This document shows, piece by piece, positions 53,690 through 64,000 of a DNA stretch of 64,000 nucleotides (positions within the stretch are counted from its first letter, which is position 1; each line of letters begins with the position of its first letter). Source of the DNA: Vanessa cardui. Lineage: Eukaryota > Arthropoda > Insecta > Lepidoptera > Nymphalidae. Location: contig NC_061140.1 in the NCBI RefSeq assembly GCF_905220365.1, forward strand, positions 10,666,501 to 10,730,500, read 5' to 3'. The notes beneath the pieces were generated by a model that saw only the letters and a list, made by a program, of their open reading frames with translations, made no database searches and had not been told where the DNA came from. The position numbers and the translations under genes are program-made.

Positions 53690-53990
53690 ACTTTTATCCA
53701 TCCCCGTGATTCAATCTATTTCCTTAAGAAATTTCATCTAAATCGGTAAACTGAGGATCTATAATATTAGTAGGGTTTATTTTTTTTAAAGTAGTTGTCG
53801 CCCGGGGCTTCGATCACATTTTAGGGGGTTTGTAGTCACGTGTGAGGTAAAAAACGTAACCTGTGTCCTTCTTTGAAGTTCCATTTTGCTTCACAGCAAA
53901 TTTCATCAAATTCGTTTTATTGGTTTGGTTGCGAAAGAGCGACACATAGACAGTTGTACTTTCTCATTTAAAGCGTTAAATATAGACATT
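53690..53990 (+). repeat. Two pieces of a transposon-end repeat
   Basis: 53690-53765 (AATTTCATCTAAATCGGTAA, ATAATATTAGTAGGG) and 53790-53985 (GTCGCCCGGGGCTTCG, AAATTTCATCAAATTCG, GAAAGAGCGACACATAGACA) are the kind of 'ACTAG..CGGCTTCGC..' repeat ends common in Lepidoptera. Confidence 0.45.
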
Positions 53991-54940
53991 TGTGCTCATC
54001 AAAATAAATACTGGAATAATTGAGTAACATTTTATTATTTATAATTTACCCTTTATGTTACTTTCGTTTTTAATTGAATAGCATCAATGAATTTAAAATA
54101 TTTTTCATCTAATTGGATTAAAATCTCAAATAATTTGTTCAATGGAAGATGTTTTTCATTCAATTGAAAAATGTATTTATAATAAAGATATTTCTAGTGA
54201 ATGAAAAAAAAAATAAAAAAGAGATAAATTCATTAAAAATAAAAAATTAAATTGAAAATTTTATATTCCCTTAAATTGTATAAAATAAAAACTTGGTATT
54301 TGTAATTTTTAAGATCCATTAAAAATATTTATGTAACAAATACTGTATACAAACCACCAAATTCCACTCAATTCATAATTATAAAGAATGCGCAAAAATA
54401 ATTATTACAGAAATATCCGGATAATGGTATTTTAAATGAAAAAATACTGCGAACATACTCTTAATTACGTTACCATGTATGTAATGTATGTGTTTTACCG
54501 TCTTTCTTATTCATATTAATAGTCCGAACGCAAGTGACACTCCTGGAGTGTGTAGTCTTAAGGGTTGATGTTTCAAAGACACTGTCATTTGAATATGTTA
54601 GGACTGCATACCTACTGCTAGTCTTTTTTTGTTATGACTAATATTTATTTATTTATGTAATGTAATGTATATTTATTTATTTCACACACAAGTTTCTTTT
54701 ACATTATTTAATGCCAGCCCTGAATTCCAAACTAGCTTTCGCTGTGTTTTGGAAGTCAGTGCCTTCCCAGATGTTGGGTTACAAATTGTTTCTTATTATA
54801 AAAGTAAAAGTAAATGGAAAATATAAAAAAAAATAAAAAATAATAATAAAAATCAAAAACAGAAAAGAAATTATTTACCAATCTAAGTAGTGAATTAAAA
54901 TAGTAAAGGTTACTTTACTTTGGATCTATTTTTTTATATA
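53991..54940. other. AT-rich spacer
   Basis: No supported feature. Confidence 0.45.
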
Positions 54941-54942
54941 TT

Positions 54943-55092
54943 ATCCGGTAGGCATATGCCTCCACTCCACCTGATGGTAAGTGGAAGAGGAGTCCAAACG
55001 CGAAGACGACGAGTACGGACAGCAAGAATGAGCTGCACTAGTCCCCATGCCGACTCTCAAGAGGCCTCTTCGCACCTCTATGATATTTTGTT
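54943..55092 (-). mobile_element. Non-autonomous repeat with J1-like 3' end
   Basis: In sense the 3' part is CCACTTACCATCAGGTGGAG followed by GCATATGCCTACCGGATAAT; the 5' part reads GAGGCCTCTTGAGAGTCGGC and CGTACTCGTCGTCTTCGCG. The ACCATCAGGTG block is shared with J1 and S1. Confidence 0.5.
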
Positions 55093-55374
55093 GTTATTAA
55101 GAGTGATTAAAATTCCAACTCATTGGTATTTATCAATAAATTAGATTAATGTGAATCGCAGTATACAAATCTTACTATACTTTATTCAAGTAGATAAAAG
55201 TAGCACTTTTGAATTATATTTTTTTTTATTATTTTAAATTTTGCACGTCTTAATATTATATTATATTAGATTTGAATATAACAAAATCTCATCTGAATAT
55301 TTCTCTTTCCTTGCATTGGTCCTTTTCAACTACGAGATGAATAAAAATAAAGATATATAAAAAAAATAATTCAC

Positions 55375-55462
55375 AAATAAAAAAAAACAGTGATCCTTGC
55401 CTGAATTTGAACCTGTGTAATCGGTTGTAGATCACGTTCTATCGACTGGGCTATCTTAAGGC
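55375..55462 (-). mobile_element. S2 SINE head, degenerate
   Basis: TTGCCTGAATTTGAACCTGT, TAGATCACGTTCTATCGACT and GGGCTATCTTAAGGC follow the antisense S2 head. Confidence 0.5.
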
Positions 55463-55659
55463 AAATTATAACCCAACCTTATCGATATTAAATGATAAAA
55501 TGATTTTTTTCCACGTAAGAGGAATATGCTATTATGAGGACATGGAAAATCTATCTCAACATTAAACCTGATCATTAGTCATGGATGCTTTTACGGGATT
55601 ATCCTCGTCGATCGTTTTGCCTACTCAGCGATTTGTGTAGGGCGACCACAGTTTTGCGG

Positions 55660-55715
55660 ATACCGGATGACGTGACGTCACTTGAACGTGACCGCATTTC
55701 ACGTCACGTCGAGTA
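55660..55715. promoter_or_regulatory. Cluster of CRE-like TGACGT sites in a palindrome
   Basis: TGACGTGACGTCA (55668-55680) contains a perfect TGACGTCA; ACGTCACGTCG (55701-55711) is its inverted partner, and AACGTGACC lies between. Such sites bind CREB/ATF factors. The stretch is GC-rich and lies 1.4 kb upstream of a candidate first exon, but it might also be a transposon hairpin. Confidence 0.35.
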
Positions 55716-56169
55716 GGAAATGGATTTGATGACGCTGAAACCTAAGCCATGTGTGTCTTGTTATTGTCTGAATTGGACTGACTAATGACTGCGTGTGGTG
55801 TATGTCTGCCGTTTTTTATGTTTGCTTTGAACAGCTTAGGTTTTTTACCATTGACAGATGTCAAAATAGAAAGTAGTTAGCAATTCGCTTGCATTATTTA
55901 CTACCTCTGAACTCCACAATTTTTAAATTGATTTAGAATTATGACAAACATACTTCATGTTTGATTCCATTTAAATCGGAAGAATGACTGTCGAATGTCT
56001 TTTAATTTTTAATTCAGAGCATTTATGACTATTTGAGATGTATCTATTTGAGATAGATCTATGACTGATTTGAAAGTTTTTTGTTGTCGAAAAAATATGG
56101 CGTATACCCATATTTTCTGTATTGAATTAGCACGCTATATATTTACTAGGTAGTTGGATATTGTGCAGG
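55716..56169. other. Spacer without supported features
   Basis: Nothing firm. Confidence 0.4.
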
Positions 56170-56262
56170 TTTTTCGGAGTAGGCACCACCATCTCATCAG
56201 ATATTCTTATATACGCCAAACAGCGATGCTTAATATTTTTGTGTTGTGGTTGGAAGGGATAG
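56170..56262 (+). mobile_element. S1 element, degenerate 5' fragment
   Basis: GTAGGCACCACCATCTCATC, TACGCCAAACAGCGATGC and TGTGTTGTGGTTGGAAGGGA follow sense S1. Confidence 0.5.
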
Positions 56263-57039
56263 TACGCCGATGGAATTATAAAAAAATATGGCTGCTCAGT
56301 GGTATATATATATTTTTAAATACTTTTTATAATTGTGTCGAGTCCTGGATAAACTTTTCTTTCTCTCTTTACTGTGGTGAGACTGCTTAACGCCATACTA
56401 TGTATATGTTTAAACTAATGAAAACTCAATATATAAATACGGTTTACATTTACAATAAATTTCATAAAAGCACCTAATTTTCGATAGTTTAATATTTATT
56501 TATAACGTGTATTTATCAAAACTATGGGAATTAGGTAAAACTTAGATCTCATATTTTATAGTTGATGCATTTTGATTATTAATAATATAACTATAATTTC
56601 AGGACTGATATTCCAAATTATCTTGACTGCGTGCGAACTGCCATAGAACTAATTAATTGCACATATAACCACCTCGACATGCCACATTTTTTGCATGCCT
56701 TCATTTTGATTCTTATTTAATGATAGAATTCTTATTAAAAGAAACTTTTTTTCTAATTGCATTAAAGACACGCCATTTTGTATTAACCCGAGACTGCAAG
56801 CTTGTTCGAACACGTAAGTAGCTTATACTAAAGTTCGTATCGGGAACTGTTGGGAAAACTAGGAGAAAGTTTATCTTTTTGTACTAAAGGGAATTTCCCT
56901 TAACTACGACACAATGTTTTGACAAACAAAGACAAAGTAAACTGAGCTATCCAGTCTTGTCCCGCAAACTATGTGTAAATAATGTTGTGTGTACATGCAA
57001 CCACACGATGTTCTGCGGTTATTGTAAGACTCGATTCTA
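56263..57039. other. Spacer upstream of the candidate exon
   Basis: AT-rich to about 56760, then more balanced. An ACAC|GTAAGT at about 56812 is a second donor-like site without a clear exon. Confidence 0.35.
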
Positions 57040-57159
57040 ATGTTTGTGGTGATGGATTAAAGTTCATTTTCGCTTACACCATTTGCGTTTCTCTATTGTG
57101 TGGTTTGTATAATAGTGAGCCGTGACAGCTGAGAGCATTACGCGACACAGATACCAAAG
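57040..57159 (+). other. Candidate non-coding first exon with strong donor
   Basis: A balanced-composition stretch ending GATACCAAAG|GTAAGT at 57159/57160, a consensus donor. No ATG-initiated frame of useful length crosses it, which fits a 5' untranslated exon. The start is arbitrary. A candidate next exon lies at 58724-58854. Confidence 0.3.
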
Positions 57160-57384
57160 GTAAGTTAAATTGTGTGAATTACGCCATGAATCCTAAAGTA
57201 CTGGCATGATAAATGTTCTAATAACAGCCTTGAAAGTTAGGCTAATTTACGTTAAGTATAATTTATACATGATACGAAGTTAAGGATATAACAAGGTCGA
57301 ATTTGGGCATCAAACTTGTACACCAAGACAGTAACATTAAATATATACATATCATAATATAAATAAATAATAACATAAAAAAGA

Positions 57385-57756
57385 CTAACTACTGAGTTTG
57401 TTGCCGGTTCATCTCGGTAGAATCTACTTTTTCTAATCTAATCTACTCGTCAGTTATTCTACCGCCAAAAACAACAGTACTCAGTATTGTTGTGTTCCGG
57501 TTTGAAGGGTGAGTGAGCCAGTGTAAATACAGGCACAAGGGACATAGCATCTTAGTTCCCAAGGTTGGTGGCACATTGACGATGTAAGGAATAGTTAATA
57601 TTTCTTACAGCGTCATTATCTATGGGTGATTTACCATTAGGTGGTCCATATGCTCGTCCGCCAACCTATACCATAAAAAAAATATTGTTAAATGGCGATT
57701 CAAAAGTAAGTAAAAGCCTACTTGAATAAAGTTTATTTTGATTTGATTTGATCGTT
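57385..57756 (+). mobile_element. J3 LINE 3' end interrupted by S1
   Basis: GACTAACTACTGAGTTTGTT and CGGTTCATCTCGGTAGAATC before the S1; TGTTAAATGGCGATTCAAAA and TTGAATAAAGTTTATTTTGA after it. Compared with 34040-34195 about 25 bases at the junction (GTGGTAGCTTCACTTAA region) are missing. Confidence 0.8.
57447..57687 (+). mobile_element. S1 element inside a J3 LINE tail
   Basis: ACTCGTCAGTTATTCTACCG through CCATATGCTCGTCCGCCAAC to CTATACCATAAAAAAAATAT. The A-tail gives plus orientation; the first about 50 bases are absent. Confidence 0.85.
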
Positions 57757-58723
57757 AAAGACATAAAAACTTTTTGCGACAGGAAATATTCAACCTTAAA
57801 AACTTAGAATGCACTTGCGTTCCTAAAGACATTCGTAGCACATTTAGTATTGTCAGTTTACTTTCAAATCGATCGATGTATTTCTTTACTAATCAGACTT
57901 GTTTATGTAATCCAATTGAGGTTAAGTGGTTACCTTTACCTAATGATACTAACACCGCAAGACATGCAAACCACTCCTTTCTACATTTATATACTAGCCA
58001 TGGGATTTCAAATGTAATTATTTCCTTGTAACGGTTATAATTACTGACGTGTTTTAATAATTAAATATTTACTCTACATAAAAAGTAAAAAAAATACTAT
58101 CTATTATGAAATATATAATAATAATAATATATACTTTATTCATAAAATGATTTACAGATAAAAATAAGTTCTCTGGTTCTTGTGCAAAAGCCTGTGCCAC
58201 AACGAACCAGTGTGCTCTTCCATTATTTACTAAAATGCTAAAACGAAACAACCGATAAAATAATAAATGTATCGGTAATAAGATAAACAAGTAACTTGGT
58301 ACATATTCTTTACCTCACATATCACAATAATAAATCAGATGTTTTTTTTTAAATAATTATTTATATTACCTTATTAAACTATTAAACTTGTCCCGTTATA
58401 AGTATTCTACATCGTGGTCACCCTTCATCCACGTTTGATCCGATTTGTAATGGACTATTGTAAAGGCTTCCAACGACAAGCCTTATTTACTGTTTCACAA
58501 CAAAAGGCTTACTCAAATGTTTTGATGGCATGAAGTCGTAATGGCATTCGGAAGAGAATGGCAGTTATTGTTCTATATTTAAAAATTTAGTTGAATTTTT
58601 ATAGTACACGGTTTCGGAAATATTCATTCATATCGTCAGAAATTTCATGTTAGTACAATAAGGTTGTATATATAAAGATTTATAAAACTAAAGAACATAA
58701 TTCGTTTTAAATTTACTTTACAG
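57757..58723. other. Spacer, intron if the flanking exons are real
   Basis: AT-rich; an 85-codon frame at 57774 has no motif. Confidence 0.4.
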
Positions 58724-58854
58724 TACTGGCCGGGAGTAAAAAGTTGGCAATGTTTGCACGAGGCCTGTATAGCGTCAAGTCTCTCGGATAGCGCCTTATC
58801 TCTCTTCGATCGTGTCGGATAGCCTTCTGTTTGGATTATGAAAGTCCAGATACA
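58724..58854 (+). other. Candidate exon with good splice sites
   Basis: TAAATTTACTTTACAG ends at 58723; 131 GC-richer bases follow; the right edge is ATACA|GTGAGT. The first frame reads YWPGVKSWQCLHEACIASSL and on for 32 codons and then meets TAG; the other frames stop too. It is therefore either a 5' untranslated exon, a terminal coding piece, or a decayed exon. I could not identify the peptide. Confidence 0.35.
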
Positions 58855-59211
58855 GTGAGTTCAGTGCATCTTCGCTGTACTGAAATATCTCGTTCGAAAA
58901 TATCTTTGATAAAAATCCTTCTTTTTATTTGTTTTTATTTTCAGCAAAACAACCAATAGTAAATACAATAACACATAAAAAACACATTTTAAAAATTATT
59001 TTTACTAATGTTCCACCATTTAGAGATAGTCTTAACATATACTATCACGTTGCACAATATGTATTTAAAATATAAATAAAAGATAATCAATAATAAAGAT
59101 CAGAATTATAATACGTATTCAAACTATTATATGATAAATAATAATTAATAAAACCGATAATATATACCATAACATTAGAAGTGAAAATAATTTTCATACT
59201 GTAGCTTATAC
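58855..59211. other. AT-rich spacer
   Basis: No supported feature. Confidence 0.45.
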
Positions 59212-59482
59212 TCAAACTCAAACTGCCTTTATTCAATATAGAAGTATTACACTTTCTTACTGATGGTCAATCGAAACTGTACCACCGGTTCGGAAAAGAG
59301 AATATCCTGACCTGCGAAGAACCCGCGAAAGAATCTTAGCGGTTTTTTTGTATATGATGTAGTTCTGACACCACCCATGTACATCTGCAGCACCAAGGGG
59401 CTAGCAGAAGCGTTGCCGGCCTTCAAGGAAGGAGTACGCTTTTTTCTTGAAGATTTCCATGTCGTATCAGTACATTAATCAC
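59212..59482 (-). mobile_element. LINE fragment: J1-like C-terminus with J2-like 3' end
   Basis: In sense (right to left) the first part resembles the J1 C-terminus (CTCCTTCCTTGAAGGCCGGC AACGC; 'FKKKAYSFLEGRQR') and is followed directly by the J2-type 3' end (CGAACCGGTGGTACAGTTTC, TTGAATAAAGGCAGTTTGAG). No J1-type A-tail lies between them. Confidence 0.75.
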
Positions 59483-59539
59483 TCAGTATATTATTAACTA
59501 GACGTTAAGTTGAATTTTAAATGTAATTAAATTAGTTTT

Positions 59540-59750
59540 AATGCGTAAGGATCCGTGTCGGTAGATTTTGGGGCCCGTTATCTATAGCTACGGAACCTGT
59601 TTAAGTCGAGCGCGTATCATCACACTTTCTATCCACAAATAGGCGTTTAGCATCTATCAGCCTTCACAGCGGCTGTTAACCTACGTCCGGCAGTCGTTTC
59701 CTTGTCTTCGTGGGAGCTATCACTTCAAGCGGAAAATACTACTGAACTTC
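59540..59750. other. GC-richer island of unknown origin
   Basis: GGTAGATTTTGGGGCCCGTT and CCTACGTCCGGCAGTCGTTT stand out. A CTTCACAG before 59662 opens a 46-codon frame, but most of it lies in A/T-rich sequence. It may be a transposon remnant. Confidence 0.3.
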
Positions 59751-60917
59751 GAAATAGTCTACTATAATTTAAGTATAATTCGAATCATTTACTACGTTTT
59801 TGAATAGGTTAAATAATAAATAAAATAGGCCTTTTATCTTTGATCGATTGATTTTTCAAATAAATGATCAGCATTAAAATTTATAATTTTCAAAGCCTTT
59901 TCTTTAATTATTTGTTAATCTTTACTCAGAGAAATATCTTAGTTACCATTTAAAATAGATTTAAATCGTGTTTTACATTTAATTTATTAATTAAATGTTA
60001 GACTCAAAACACACAGTCAAAGTTTATGCAAAGTAAGATATACATTGATATATACACATAGCTTTAGAAGATATCAATGATTTAAAATCACTTAAAACAT
60101 ATCTGGCTGTAACAATAAAATGTTGACCCCGGCAGTTAAAATACCCAAATATAAATTTATACGCCGTGGACAAATTTTGATTTATGTTTCACAATAAAAT
60201 CACGACCAAACAAACAAACCATTTATCATATTATTCATATATCTAACCTTACATAGGTCATTTTCATTACAGAGAGTAAGAAAAACTTCGTCAGTTTTCA
60301 TATTAATTCCTTTATCAAGTCTTAAGCTCTTAGTGCCTTTTGAATCTAAACATCAAATCTTTGCGACGCAATATGTCATTCTCTATCGGTAAAGCAGATT
60401 ATCGCTCATACTGAGCACACGAAAATAGATCTTAAGGTGGCGAACCTTTTCTTACCCCGATATACTAATAAATAAACAAACGTAAAAAATTAATATACCT
60501 CTTAATATTTCTTTTAAGCACACTTCATTTTTCACACTCATGCGGAGTCTGTGGTTTTGTTTGTATACTACATAGTGTAAATGTCTATGGATTTCTATTA
60601 GCTAGACCCTTATTATCAGAGACAACATTCCAGCTTTTAGAATGATTTCTACAAGTTCTAAAAAAATCCACAATCAATAACAAAAAGCATTTATTTAAAA
60701 TAACCAATGCATTGCCTATGGGTTAAACATCAAAATGCCGTCAAAAATGTACATTTGTCGTAAACATTGATAACATACATCATCAAAATATAAATCTGTG
60801 TACTGAAACTTTTTGTTCTAAAATTCCATTGACCATTTTCAACTTTTTTTTTCGTTCGAAATTTAATTTTATAACCGTCGTTAATATTCGAATCAGATTT
60901 AAAATTTTTACAAACCA
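59751..60917. other. Long AT-rich spacer
   Basis: No supported feature. Confidence 0.45.
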
Positions 60918-63900
60918 GTACAAACTCAAACTCAAATAACTTTATTCAATATGGAAGCATTACACTTTCTTATTGATGGTCAATTGAAACACTACCACCG
61001 GTTCGGAAAAGAAAATACCCTGACCTGAGAAGAACCGGCGAAAGAAACTCAGCGGGTTTTTTTTTTTATTTGTCTCATATATTATTTAAACAATTTAATA
61101 TGAGATGAAATAGCCAGGAGGCGATCGTTTCATTCCCAAGGTGTGCTATCGATCATAAACTCATTAATTGTATAGTAACCTTTTGCACACAAGCGTTCCT
61201 TAATAATTTTCTTAAATTTGGCAACAGAGGCATTTTGAACGCTTTCTGGGATCCTGTTGTAAAACCGTATACATTGCCCCACAAAGGAGTTACTGACTCT
61301 ATGTAGTCGAGTAACAGGAGTAACAAGTTTGTGTTTGTTCCTTGTACCAATGCTATGAGTATCACATTTTCTCATGAAATCATTAATATTTTTTCGTACA
61401 TACATAACATTGCAGAATATATATTGAGAAGCAACAGTCAATATCTTGATTTCTCTAAATTTATTCCTTAACGATTCTTTAGCTAATAAGTTATAGATTG
61501 CGCGAATAGCCCTCTTCTGTAGCACAAATATAGTATGGATAGCGGCTGCGTTGCCCCACAGCATAATACCGTATGACATTATACTGTGAAAGTAACTGAA
61601 ATATACTAAGCGAGCCGTATCAACATCGGTACATAATCTAATCTTTTTGACCGCGAATGCCACAGAACTCAGTCTACTCGCCAATCCGTTAATATGGGGG
61701 CCCCATTGCAACTTGGCATCAACAGTAAGGCCAAGAAACTCAGCAGAATCAATTGGATCCATCATGTTGAACAAAATAGATTTCCCGTTAATGAGTACAT
61801 CGGCTTTTACATTATGTACATTTGGTGTACTAAATTTCACAATTTTTGTTTTATTATTATTAAGCCTAAGATTGTTTACGCTAAACCAATGTACTATATC
61901 AGCTATAGCATTGTTTACGTCGTCGTACTGTACCTGTTTTCTATTAATTTTAAATACTAAGGAGGCATCATCAGCAAACAATACTATATCATGTTTGTTC
62001 CCAACAAGAAAGGGCAAGTCATTTATATATGTGAGAAACAGAAAAGGTCCAAGAATTGATCCCTGAGGAACCCACATACCAACTGAGACCCCAGGAGACC
62101 TATTTCCTTTAACGTCAACCCTCTGAATTCTATTGTTAAGATAAGAAGTCAGAAGGTCAAGCGCACATTCTCTAATTCCATAGTGATAAAGTTTCCTGAC
62201 CAGAGTCTCATGTTGAACACAATCAAAGGCTTTGGATAAGTCACAGAAAACCCCTAAGGCATCCCGTGACTCCTCCCAGGCTTCATAGATATTCTTAATA
62301 AGCTCGATACCAGCGTCTGTTGTCGAGCGACCCCTCGTGAATCCAAATTGTTTACTATGAAGCAAATTATGTTTGTTAAAATGTTCTAATAATTGATTCA
62401 GAATTATTTTCTCAAATATTTTGCTCAGGGTAGGTAGAATCGAAATTGGCCTATAGTTATTGGGGTCTGAAGAACTACCAGATTTAAATATTGGAATAAC
62501 TTTACTATGTTTCATCAGGTCAGGAAATATAACACGTTGGACACAACTATTAAATATTAAAGCAAGAAAAGGTGCAATTACATCAATAATCGAATTTATC
62601 ACCTTTAGAGAAATACCCCATAAATCAGCCGTTTTCTTGATGTCTAGTGACTTAAAGGCGCGTATTATGTCGTTGGGGTTTACAAGGGTAAAATTAAAGT
62701 TAGATTTACAAGCTCTTACATTTTCTTTCATCAATGACTCGGCAACATCTGGAGAAGATATAAGTGACTTAGTTGTCAAAACTGGTATGTCAGCAAAAAA
62801 TTTTTCAAAAACTGTAGCAACTTCCTTTTGACTATTTACTACTTTATTATTATAATTCAGGCTCAATTCGCAGTTGCAACTGCCGACTCTACCAGTTTCA
62901 CAATTAATAATTTTCCAAGTCATTTTTATCTTGTTATGTGCATTCTTAATTTTATTTTTTATAGTTAAAGATTTTGCCAAAAAGCACACTTTTTTAAATA
63001 ATTTAGAATAGTTACTTACATAATTGGCAAAAGTGGCACTATGATTGTACGTTCTTTCATTGTAAAGCTCATACATTCGTTGCCTACTTTTATGAATTCC
63101 AATAGTCGCCCAATCACTGAATTTTAAAAAGTTTTTTGTATTAACTGTTTTAGAAGTGAATATAGATTTAAAACTGTTTTTAATTAATTTAAATAGATTG
63201 TTATATAATACATTGGGATTATCACTGAAATGTATGTGAGGGAGATTAGCCATAATATTACTTCTAAACTTCTCAATACGACTTGCGGTCAGAGGAACAA
63301 ACATTATCTTTTCAGAAGTACTTATTTTTTTAACATGAAAATTAAATAAGGCTTGTTGTCCACAATGATCTGAACTTAGGTTATTAATAATAATTTTGTT
63401 TTGTGGAATATAGGTAGCAAATATGTTATCAATGCAAGTTGCTGTGGAATCTGTTATTCTAGTTGGTTCTAAAAACAGATTTACCAGATTATATGAACTT
63501 AACAAAGATCTGAATCTAATACTTGTGGTTGAATTATGCAATAAATTTATATTAAAATCTCCACAAACAATAATTTCTTTATTAGATCCAGATAATTTAG
63601 ATAGAACATTGTCCAATATATTTTCAAACAATTGATATAATCCACTAGGGGGCCTGTATACGCATACAACAATGACACGCTCAAGCTCTGCACAGGCTAT
63701 TTCTATAGTTTGCTCAATAGAAAGGCTCACAATATCTTTACGTTCTTTAAATTTTATATTTTTACACAGGAGTATTAAAGAGCCACCACGTATAGCTTTA
63801 TTTCTACTGAACAGACTAGCAATCTGGTGCCCACTAAAGTTAAACATAACCTGATAATTTAGAAGCCAATGTTCAGTTAAACACAAAATATCAATGCCAT

Positions 63901-64000
63901 TACAGGTCAAAAATAATTCAATTTCTAAGTCTTTCCCCAACATTCCTTGAATATTTTGGTGCACCAGATTTACAATTTTTTTGTTATTTACTTTCTTATT
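60918..64000 (-). mobile_element. J2: Jockey-superfamily LINE, clipped at right edge
   Basis: The 3' end at 60918 is a (CAAACT)n-type repeat, followed in sense order by 3' untranslated blocks (CGAACCGGTGGTAGTGTTTC, GCCGGTTCTTCTCAGGTCAG) and the ORF2 described below. The 5' part, including any ORF1, lies beyond 64000. Confidence 0.85.
61130..64000 (-). CDS. LINE ORF2: endonuclease and reverse transcriptase, 5' clipped
   Basis: Open from the window edge at 64000 to the stop at 61130, at least 956 codons; an apparent start at 63964 is only a GTG and the frame continues upstream (KKIVNLVHQNIQG). Numbered from 63964: endonuclease N4, E31 (LTEHW), D136/N138 (GDFNIN), D199/H200 (SSDH); reverse transcriptase NYRPISILPTLSKIFE, FGFTRGRSTTDAG, VFCDLSKAFDCVQH, VPQGSILGPFLF and FADD (663-666). 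The YADD box is FADD, which is common in this superfamily. The C-terminus has FVGQCIRFYNRIP. No internal stop: possibly still functional. The endonuclease would nick target DNA and the polymerase copy its RNA. Confidence 0.88.
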   Translation of the reverse strand, partial: NKKVNNKKIVNLVHQNIQGMLGKDLEIELFLTCNGIDILCLTEHWLLNYQVMFNFSGHQIASLFSRNKAIRGGSLILLCKNIKFKERKDIVSLSIEQTIEIACAELERVIVVCVYRPPSGLYQLFENILDNVLSKLSGSNKEIIVCGDFNINLLHNSTTSIRFRSLLSSYNLVNLFLEPTRITDSTATCIDNIFATYIPQNKIIINNLSSDHCGQQALFNFHVKKISTSEKIMFVPLTASRIEKFRSNIMANLPHIHFSDNPNVLYNNLFKLIKNSFKSIFTSKTVNTKNFLKFSDWATIGIHKSRQRMYELYNERTYNHSATFANYVSNYSKLFKKVCFLAKSLTIKNKIKNAHNKIKMTWKIINCETGRVGSCNCELSLNYNNKVVNSQKEVATVFEKFFADIPVLTTKSLISSPDVAESLMKENVRACKSNFNFTLVNPNDIIRAFKSLDIKKTADLWGISLKVINSIIDVIAPFLALIFNSCVQRVIFPDLMKHSKVIPIFKSGSSSDPNNYRPISILPTLSKIFEKIILNQLLEHFNKHNLLHSKQFGFTRGRSTTDAGIELIKNIYEAWEESRDALGVFCDLSKAFDCVQHETLVRKLYHYGIRECALDLLTSYLNNRIQRVDVKGNRSPGVSVGMWVPQGSILGPFLFLTYINDLPFLVGNKHDIVLFADDASLVFKINRKQVQYDDVNNAIADIVHWFSVNNLRLNNNKTKIVKFSTPNVHNVKADVLINGKSILFNMMDPIDSAEFLGLTVDAKLQWGPHINGLASRLSSVAFAVKKIRLCTDVDTARLVYFSYFHSIMSYGIMLWGNAAAIHTIFVLQKRAIRAIYNLLAKESLRNKFREIKILTVASQYIFCNVMYVRKNINDFMRKCDTHSIGTRNKHKLVTPVTRLHRVSNSFVGQCIRFYNRIPESVQNASVAKFKKIIKERLCAKGYYTINEFMIDSTPWE

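Noticed and set aside
1..64000. CRISPR array, phage, plasmid or operon structure
   Set aside because: No direct-repeat/spacer pattern and no bacterial gene; base composition and repeats are those of an insect chromosome.

Overview
This window looks like AT-rich, repeat-dense nuclear DNA from a moth or butterfly, most likely a butterfly. The case rests on the repeats: R1- and R4-clade LINEs, Jockey-like LINEs with a lepidopteran type of 3' end, tRNA-derived SINEs, and many foldback elements. I see no bacterial genes, rRNA, CRISPR array or functional tRNA gene. No host gene can be named; the window is probably intergenic or intronic, with a few exon-like islands.

Layout. 1-2.2 kb: broken R1-clade LINE on the minus strand, cut by the left edge. 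2.2-8.6 kb: SINE and LINE-tail fragments in AT-rich DNA, with one exon-like island near 8.2 kb. 8.64-12.4 kb: R4/Dong-clade LINE on the plus strand, nearly whole but with two frame breaks. 12.8-14.3, 24.2-25.9, 28.4-29.8, 34.7-36.4 and 40.7-42.4 kb: five large copies of one modular foldback family ('repeat A', up to 1.7 kb), plus shorter derivatives at 17.6, 20.9 and 42.4 kb. 22.06-23.67 kb: a 1.6 kb imperfect palindrome with a SINE in each arm. 32.8-33.5 kb: a SINE split by two later insertions, one with a 16-bp target duplication. 36.45-39.8 kb: Jockey-like LINE with an intact ORF2 (J1). 60.9-64.0 kb: a second Jockey-superfamily LINE on the minus strand with an open ORF2 (J2), running off the right edge.

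Labels used below. S1: about 270-bp non-autonomous element whose 3' end resembles J1's. S2: tRNA-derived SINE ending in a GAT-rich tail, resembling an RTE-like LINE end also present. S3, S4, S5: other tRNA-like SINEs. J1, J2, J3: Jockey-superfamily LINE families. Repeat A: foldback family. Repeats B and C: families with CTAG at an end.

How they fit together. J1 and J2 look able to encode endonuclease and reverse transcriptase. S1 probably borrows the J1-type machinery, and S2 that of the RTE-like LINE. Several insertions can be ordered by nesting. Possible host sequence is limited to exon-like islands at 8.18, 25.99, 40.53, 57.16 and 58.72 kb (plus) and 18.93 and 23.68 kb (minus); all need RNA or homology support.
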